Positions 1 through 3,503 of a DNA stretch of 5,685 bases are shown here, one piece after another; the first letter of the stretch is position 1, and the number at the start of each line of letters is the position of its first letter. The translations under genes and the position numbers were made by a program. This DNA is from Gammaproteobacteria bacterium (GTDB taxonomy: Bacteria; Pseudomonadota; Gammaproteobacteria; Steroidobacterales; MnTg04). The notes under the pieces are model-generated. The model saw only the letters and a program-made list of their open reading frames with translations. It did no database searches and was not told where the DNA came from. The DNA lies in assembly GCA_027297845.1 (NCBI GenBank), contig JAPUHG010000206.1, positions 1-5,685 of the forward strand. Direction: 5' to 3'.

Positions 1-1
1 G

Positions 2-208
2 AAAGCCTACGTCGCCGGACTCGCCACCAAGCGTGACGACCTGCAACGAAAGATCAGGGCATTGTCCGAAGACCGCGACGGCTATCTCGAGAAGAAAGTC
101 GAGGAAGCCGGCGGTTTGAAGGACTCGCTGGATCAACAGATCTATGAAGCCGTCAAGGAGCAGGCCGGCAAGGCCGGACTGGAATATGAGGACGGTCCTT
201 CATATTGA
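2..208 (+). CDS. C-terminal end of a charged helical protein, possibly a VWA-domain protein (5' end outside window)
   Basis: This frame is open from the left edge and ends at TGA 206-208, giving the last 68 residues of a protein whose start lies upstream. The segment is rich in Lys, Arg, Glu and Asp with regularly spaced Leu, Ile and Ala (for example TKRDDLQRKIRALSEDRDGY), which suggests an amphipathic helix or coiled coil. A second helical stretch follows around SLDQQIYEAVKEQAGKAG, and the tail is acidic and aromatic. From memory, the pattern of a 'KR..IQ..I..L...R..Y' helix followed by a 'DSLD..I..A...QA...G' tail occurs at the C-terminus of some proteobacterial von Willebrand factor A domain proteins. 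No VWA domain or metal site is present in this fragment, so that name is only a suggestion. The coding frame itself is well supported by its composition and by the terminator 22 bases after the stop. Confidence 0.6.
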   Translation, partial: KAYVAGLATKRDDLQRKIRALSEDRDGYLEKKVEEAGGLKDSLDQQIYEAVKEQAGKAGLEYEDGPSY

Positions 209-230
209 TAATGGATGTGCTGGACTGGAA

Positions 231-258
231 ACGGGGTCGCTTGCGACCCCGTTTTTTT
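231..258 (+). terminator. Rho-independent terminator of the upstream gene
   Basis: A perfect 10-base inverted repeat, ACGGGGTCGC (231-240) and GCGACCCCGT (243-252), forms a GC-rich stem closed by a very small loop. It is followed directly by an unbroken T run (252-258). It lies 22 bases after the stop at 206-208 and ends transcription of that gene before the DUF1203 gene. The stem is preceded by AAA (229-231), so some activity on the minus strand is possible, but no minus-strand gene needs it. Confidence 0.93.
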
Positions 259-348
259 GGAAGAACCCTGCTGTGTATAGCAAGTATCGGGTGGCTATCA
301 TCCCGCTCGAACCCCTAAGCTAGACGCATTACTATTTGTGGAGAAATC

Positions 349-816
349 ATGTCTTTTCAAGTACAGGCGTTGCCGCCTGGCCAGTTTGAGCCGCTTTTCG
401 CCATGTCTGACATTGAGCTTGAGAAAGTCAGGGCATGCCGGGTGATCGCCAATGCCAAGCCCGGCTATCCTTGCCGCGTTAGTCTCGCCGATGCGGAGAT
501 TGGCGAGACTCTTATTCTGCTGAACTTCGAGCATCAGCCAGGCGATTCACCTTTTCAATCCACCCATGCCATTTATGTACGCGAAAATGCGGAACAGGCG
601 TCTCCCGCTGTTGGAGAAATTCCAGAGGACGTTAAAATCAGGCTTACATCGATACGCGCCTTCGATGACAAACATCACATCGTCGATGCAGATGTTATCG
701 ATGGTTCGCTTTTGAGCGAATCGATCCCGGCGATGTTAGAAAATCCAGAAGTCTCCTACCTACATCTGCACAACGCCAAGCTGGGCTGTTTCACTGCGCG
801 AGTTACCCGCACCTGA
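349..816 (+). CDS. DUF1203 family protein
   Basis: This is a 155-residue protein starting at ATG 349, with GGAG at 340-343 placed five bases upstream, and ending at TGA 814-816. I recognise the DUF1203 pattern. Residues 38-53 carry PGYPCRVSLADAEIGE, residues 57-64 LLNFEHQP, residues 67-79 SPFQSTHAIYVRE, and residues 137-152 YLHLHNAKLGCFTARV. The length is normal for the family and the protein looks complete. There is no signal peptide or membrane segment, so it should be cytoplasmic. Cys42, His62, His73, His139, His141 and Cys147 fall in the conserved blocks and could form a metal or active site, but this is inference; to my knowledge the family has no established biochemical function. It stands alone, with a terminator upstream and 223 non-coding bases downstream. 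I found no convincing sigma-70 promoter in 259-339. Confidence 0.9.
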   Translation: MSFQVQALPPGQFEPLFAMSDIELEKVRACRVIANAKPGYPCRVSLADAEIGETLILLNFEHQPGDSPFQSTHAIYVRENAEQASPAVGEIPEDVKIRLTSIRAFDDKHHIVDADVIDGSLLSESIPAMLENPEVSYLHLHNAKLGCFTARVTRT

Positions 817-1039
817 ACGACAAAAGTTAAAGCAGACAATTCCAGCTTGATACGAACTCGATGCCCGTGCCGGAAATGCGATTCGAAAAGGGGTCGGTTT
901 CCACGCTCAGGGGCATTGTGTAGCCCGGCTGGGGTCTGACGGGGAAATCAAACCGCCGATCCAAAAAGGCGTCAGCAACAAATTCTGACCGGACAGGTCG
1001 TGTTAGCATAAATCCAACCTGCATTTTCCGGGAGAGGTC
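817..1039. other. Intergenic region upstream of the exported methyltransferase
   Basis: This 223-base gap has no clear terminator for the DUF1203 gene. It holds a small inverted repeat, GACC (987-990) and GGTC (996-999). A weak promoter-like pair is TTCTGA (983-988) with TAGCAT (1004-1009), but its 15-base spacing is short, so it is not called. The methyltransferase has a good ribosome site, GGGAG at 1030-1034. On the minus strand a 60-codon frame (1009 down to 827) is open and is treated as a low-confidence observation only. Confidence 0.4.
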
Positions 1040-1843
1040 ATGAAGAATTTTGTTCTTGCGCTCGCGCTGATTGTGAGTATACCAATGGGAACTGCGGCAG
1101 CCGATGCGCTGGAGGACGCAGTCAATAACCCCCAGCGAACCGCCGCATATACAGAACGCGATCAATACCGGAACCCGCTGGAGACACTCCGCTTTTTTGG
1201 CGTGCAACCAGACATGACGGTGGCGGAAATCTGGGCAAGCCCCGGCTGGTACGCCGAGATACTCGCACCCTATCTCAAGGCTGACGGCAAGTATTATGCA
1301 GTTGGATTTTCCCTGACCGCCAAACGCACGCCTCAATGGCGCCGCAATATGGCGAATGAGCTGATCGCGAAGTTTGACGCCGATCCCGGAAACTATTCCG
1401 CGCTCGAAGTCACCTCGCTTTCGGTACCCGAAGATACCGTTATCGCACCACCGGGCACCATCGATGTGGTGCTTACTTTTCGCAACGTGCATAACTGGAT
1501 GAAAGGTGAATACGCGCCAGGCGTTTTTGCTGCGATGTACGCGGCGCTCAGACCCGGTGGCATCCTGGGTGTCGTGGAGCATCGCGCGGCACCGGGCACA
1601 TCCGTCGATATGATGGAAATGAGCGGCTACGTTACTGAGGCGCAGGTCATCGAGTTCGCCGAGGCGGCCGGCTTTGTATTTGAAGCGCGCTCCGAAGTTA
1701 ACGCCAACCCAAAAGACACCAAGGATTATCCACGCGGCGTGTGGACCTTGCCGCCAAGCCTGCGCATGAAAGACGTCGATCGAGAGAAATACCTGGCGAT
1801 CGGGGAAAGCGATCGGATGGCGCTGAAGTTTCGCAAACCATAA
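1040..1843 (+). CDS. Exported class I SAM-dependent methyltransferase-like protein (COG4798 type)
   Basis: This 267-residue protein starts at ATG 1040, five bases after GGGAG (1030-1034). Residues 1-21 form a Sec signal peptide: Lys2, a hydrophobic core (FVLALALIVSIPMG), then Ala-Ala-Ala-Asp, with probable cleavage after Ala21. The mature protein should be periplasmic. A Rossmann-type methyltransferase fold is indicated by a motif I region, VAEIWASPGWYAEILAPYL (61-79). Further support comes from the strand IDVVLTFRNVHNW (141-153), the strand RPGGILGVVEHRA (171-183), and a conserved C-terminal segment around GVWTLPP (233-239). This arrangement matches the 'predicted methyltransferase' family that carries signal peptides. 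The substrate is unknown, and how SAM would be supplied in the periplasm is an open family-level question. Motif I has a reduced glycine content (ASPGW), so cofactor binding may be altered. The gene converges on the neighbouring dehydrogenase with 29 bases between stops and no evident hairpin terminator there. Confidence 0.85.
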   Translation: MKNFVLALALIVSIPMGTAAADALEDAVNNPQRTAAYTERDQYRNPLETLRFFGVQPDMTVAEIWASPGWYAEILAPYLKADGKYYAVGFSLTAKRTPQWRRNMANELIAKFDADPGNYSALEVTSLSVPEDTVIAPPGTIDVVLTFRNVHNWMKGEYAPGVFAAMYAALRPGGILGVVEHRAAPGTSVDMMEMSGYVTEAQVIEFAEAAGFVFEARSEVNANPKDTKDYPRGVWTLPPSLRMKDVDREKYLAIGESDRMALKFRKP

Positions 1844-1872
1844 CCCGGCTGCGTTGCAAAATTCGTTCTTAG

Positions 1873-2631
1873 CTACTGGGCGGTAAAAGCACCGTCAACG
1901 CACAAATCCGTACCGGTCACGAAGGATGCCTTGTCTGAGCAAAGCCACAGCACGGCGTTTGCCACCTCATCGGCCGTACCTATGCGACCTATCGGATGCA
2001 AGGCACTCAAATCATCCTTTCCCGAATCGAGACTTTCGGCGAGCCGATCGACCATCGATGTATCGATTGCTCCGGGATTAACGGTATTGCAGCGAATCCC
2101 CTGTGCCGAGTATTCGAGCGCAACGGTCTTCGTCAGCCCCATCACGGCGTGCTTGGAAGCACAGTAAATACCGAGCCCGGGAAATCCGATCAAACCGGCA
2201 ACCGACGAGTTGTTGACGATTGCTCCGCCACCATTTTTTAACATCTGTGGAATCTGATACTTCATCGACAACCAGACACCCCTGACATTGATATCCATGA
2301 CGTACCGGTAGTTATCGTCCGTCTGATCCGCAAGCGGGGCGATTAGCCCCTCAACGCCGGCATTATTAAACGCCACGTCGAGCCTGCCATAGGTGGACAC
2401 CGCATGCTCCACAAGCGCCTGGACATCATCTTCCGATAAAACGTCCGTGCGCAGGAAGCTGGCCTCGCCACCATCATCCCGGATGACTTTGACAACTTCC
2501 TCGCCCTTTTCGACATTGCGATTGCCGATCACGACCTTGCCACCCTCACGCGCAAACGCAAGCGCCGTTGCCCGTCCTATACCAACACCGCCCCCGGTAA
2601 CCATCACTACCTTGCCGTCAAAATCCGCCAT
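1873..2631 (-). CDS. SDR family NAD(P)-dependent oxidoreductase (classical short-chain dehydrogenase/reductase)
   Basis: This 252-residue protein is read on the minus strand from ATG 2631 to the TAG at 1873-1875. An in-frame TTG at 2649 would add six residues, but the Shine-Dalgarno site lies between the two, so the ATG is preferred. All classical SDR landmarks are present. They are the dinucleotide-binding TGGGVGIG (12-19), Asp63 in RTDV for adenine contact, NNAG (89-92), Asn115, Ser143 in NSSVAG, Tyr156 and Lys160 in YCASK, and NPG (185-187). The catalytic tetrad is therefore Asn115-Ser143-Tyr156-Lys160. After the second beta strand the sequence is GNRN (36-39), with Asn37 and Arg38 in place of the Asp typical of NAD enzymes, so NADP(H) is the likelier cofactor (inference). 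The ending FVTGTDLCVDGAFTAQ is typical. The protein is soluble and cytoplasmic. The substrate cannot be told from sequence; close relatives act on varied alcohols, ketones and sugars. It appears monocistronic. Confidence 0.95.
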   Translation of the reverse strand: MADFDGKVVMVTGGGVGIGRATALAFAREGGKVVIGNRNVEKGEEVVKVIRDDGGEASFLRTDVLSEDDVQALVEHAVSTYGRLDVAFNNAGVEGLIAPLADQTDDNYRYVMDINVRGVWLSMKYQIPQMLKNGGGAIVNNSSVAGLIGFPGLGIYCASKHAVMGLTKTVALEYSAQGIRCNTVNPGAIDTSMVDRLAESLDSGKDDLSALHPIGRIGTADEVANAVLWLCSDKASFVTGTDLCVDGAFTAQ

Positions 2632-2637
2632 TCCTCT

Positions 2638-2644
2638 TCCCCTT
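2638..2644 (-). promoter_or_regulatory. Ribosome binding site of the SDR gene (decides the start)
   Basis: Read on the minus strand this is AAGGGGA, six bases before ATG 2631. It sits inside the six-codon extension that a TTG start at 2649 would give, which supports the shorter 252-residue product. Confidence 0.75.
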
Positions 2645-2693
2645 TGCAAAAGGCCATTGTGTATTCCGGACTAGCGTACGAGGCTATCAGATG

Positions 2694-2726
2694 CCAACAA
2701 AAAAGCCCACGCAGAGTGGGCGTTGG
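2694..2726 (-). terminator. Intrinsic terminator facing left, with no gene that clearly uses it
   Basis: GCCCAC (2705-2710) and GTGGGC (2716-2721) form a six-pair GC stem with a five-base loop. On the minus strand the stem is followed by six T (complement of A 2699-2704). An outer pair, CCAAC (2694-2698) and GTTGG (2722-2726), extends the symmetry around the A run. On the plus strand the downstream bases are GTTGGTTAG, which is a poor T tract, so only leftward termination is likely. No convincing minus-strand gene lies between it and the patatin gene, so it looks orphaned. It lies upstream of the SDR gene and would shield it from leftward read-through. Confidence 0.75.
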
Positions 2727-2763
2727 TTAGCGCCGTCAGCTAGCAGATCAAGGTTACTCTGTA

Positions 2764-3057
2764 GAGGTGGTCGTGGCAGTCCTTGGAACGGTATATGCCG
2801 TCGGCAGCCAGGCCGATGAAGCCACTTTGGCGAAGAGACTGCAATCGGCTATCCGGGCTGACGGCACGCCCGTGTTTACGATGCCGATGGTGATCGGCTT
2901 ATTGATTTTTTATGCGTGCTGCCTACAGTGCGCAGCGACCCTGGCGGTTATAAGACGTGAAACCAACAACTGGCGATGGCCGTTTTTTGCCTGAACCTAT
3001 ATGACGTCCGTCGGATACATCGGCACGTTGCTGACCTTCCAGCTGTGGAGTCCTTAA
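2764..3057 (+). pseudogene. feoB: Remnant of the C-terminal end of ferrous iron transport protein B, interrupted by an in-frame TGA
   Basis: This frame encodes a segment I recognise as the FeoB C-terminus. It contains LGTVYAVGSQADE, then DGTPVFTMP, then a membrane helix (MVIGLLIFYACCLQCAATLAVI), then RRETNNWRWPFFA. It hits TGA at 2992-2994 and continues in the same frame with TYMTSVGYIGTLLTFQLW to a TAA at 3055-3057. Reading through the stop restores the normal FeoB ending, in which a final membrane helix follows a 'W(R/K)WP...YMT' segment. The TGA probably replaced a Trp (TGG) or other sense codon. Only about 98 codons remain of a protein that is usually 600 residues or more. The G domain and almost all of the transmembrane core are gone, and an in-frame TAG at 2728-2730 with unrelated sequence lies upstream. 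No credible start or ribosome site is present. FeoB normally imports Fe(II) across the inner membrane; this copy cannot. TGA is used as a normal stop by the genes at 206 and 814, which argues against recoding. Confidence 0.85.
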
Positions 3058-3234
3058 CAGGGCGCCGAAAGCTTGTCACTGCCTTATCGCCAGTCGATCC
3101 AATATCAGTCACTCTCAGCGACGACGAAACTGCTAAAGCACATGGAATCGGTCATTTGGCAGGCGATGAACACGCGCGAAGTCGATTTCGTCCAATAATC
3201 AATAACTTGATAGCCCAATAACCCAAAAAACCAG

Positions 3235-3271
3235 GCGCCAATTTCGCCAATTGGGCAGACTAGCTTGGCGC
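3235..3271. repeat. Tandem CGCCAATT units with an inverted partner
   Basis: CGCCAATTT (3236-3244) is followed immediately by CGCCAATTG (3245-3253), a tandem nine-base repeat with one mismatch. TTGGCGC (3265-3271) is the exact reverse complement of GCGCCAA (3235-3241), and TTGGCG (3265-3270) also pairs with the second copy. Two alternative stems are therefore possible. There is no T run, so it is not a terminator; its role is unknown. Confidence 0.55.
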
Positions 3272-3313
3272 GAATTGACCAGAACCTGCGAGCCACGCGG
3301 GCCAGAATGAATG

Positions 3314-3345
3314 CTTTGGCAGGGATACGCGAAGCCTTGCCAAAG
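3314..3345. repeat. Hairpin-forming inverted repeat
   Basis: CTTTGGCA (3314-3321) and TGCCAAAG (3338-3345) are exact reverse complements. One or two further pairs (GG with CC) are possible beyond a one-base bulge. No T run follows on either strand, so this is not an intrinsic terminator. It could be a remnant of a mobile element end or a structured transcript; neither is proven. Confidence 0.6.
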
Positions 3346-3353
3346 CCATGGAT

Positions 3354-3420
3354 TCAGAGGATAACAATGACGTTAAAAAACATAATTCGATAGTCTCGTT
3401 ATTATCACCGATGCCTCTGA
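3354..3420. repeat. Wide inverted repeat enclosing an A/T-rich core
   Basis: TCAGAGG (3354-3360) and CCTCTGA (3414-3420) are exact reverse complements. Inside them ATAACAATGACG and CGTTATTATC are an imperfect second pairing. The enclosed sequence is much richer in A and T than the flanking genes. The structure could be a small element remnant or a regulatory hairpin upstream of the patatin gene. Confidence 0.45.
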
Positions 3421-3424
3421 TCGT

Positions 3425-3441
3425 CCGATGCAATACATCGG
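3425..3441. repeat. Short perfect hairpin
   Basis: CCGATG (3425-3430) and CATCGG (3436-3441) are separated by the loop CAATA. CCGATG also occurs just upstream at 3408-3413. No T run follows, so no terminator function is inferred. Confidence 0.45.
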
Positions 3442-3447
3442 TCAAGA

Positions 3448-3468
3448 AGTGGGCACATAGAGTGGGCA
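3448..3468 (+). repeat. Two direct copies of AGTGGGCA spaced 13 bases apart
   Basis: AGTGGGCA is present at 3448-3455 and 3461-3468, so the copies start 13 bases apart. The longer form AGAGTGGGC (3459-3467) also occurs at 2713-2721 in the orphan terminator. The spacing is somewhat more than one helical turn, so they could be a paired protein site. They end 35 bases before the patatin start codon, close enough to influence its transcription or leader (inference). Confidence 0.4.
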
Positions 3469-3491
3469 ATTAAAAAGTCGCGTACATGTCC

Positions 3492-3496
3492 GAGGA
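3492..3496 (+). promoter_or_regulatory. Ribosome binding site of the patatin gene (decides the start)
   Basis: GAGGA lies seven bases before ATG 3504. The earlier in-frame ATG at 3486 has no such site upstream. The later ATG at 3573, which would give a short conventional signal peptide, has only AGGG (3567-3570) two bases away. The start at 3504 is therefore preferred. Confidence 0.75.
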
Positions 3497-3503
3497 CAAG
3501 ATT

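Larger units (their letters stand above)
3058..3503. other. Non-coding stretch between the feoB remnant and the patatin gene, rich in short repeats and hairpins
   Basis: No frame here has a recognisable protein, ribosome site or plausible start. Directly after the feoB remnant the same frame stays open for 46 more codons (3058-3195) but I do not recognise the translation. The rest holds an A/T-rich patch (about 3360-3410), several inverted repeats and two copies of AGTGGGCA, listed separately. The promoter of the patatin gene must lie here or further upstream. TATTAT at 3400-3405 resembles a -10 box, but I could not match it to a good -35 box at normal spacing. Confidence 0.6.

Noticed and set aside
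983..1009. Sigma-70 promoter upstream of the methyltransferase
   Set aside because: TTCTGA and TAGCAT are weak boxes with a 15-base spacing, too poor a match to call without transcript data.
827..1582. Long minus-strand open frame of 251 codons
   Set aside because: Most of it is antisense to the well-supported exported methyltransferase and its translation is Cys/His/Arg-rich without recognisable domains. Only the part outside the methyltransferase gene is kept as a weak observation.
2992..2994. TGA recoded as tryptophan or selenocysteine in FeoB
   Set aside because: Other genes in the window end at TGA, the fragment lacks a start and most of the protein, and FeoB is not a selenoprotein family. 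A nonsense mutation in a decayed copy is simpler.
3448..3468. CRISPR-like repeat
   Set aside because: There are only two eight-base copies with a five-base gap, with no array structure or cas genes.
3105..3469. Two minus-strand frames in the gene-free stretch (69 and 63 codons)
   Set aside because: Neither has a ribosome site or a recognisable sequence. They overlap each other and the inverted repeats, whose pairing explains part of the sequence pattern.
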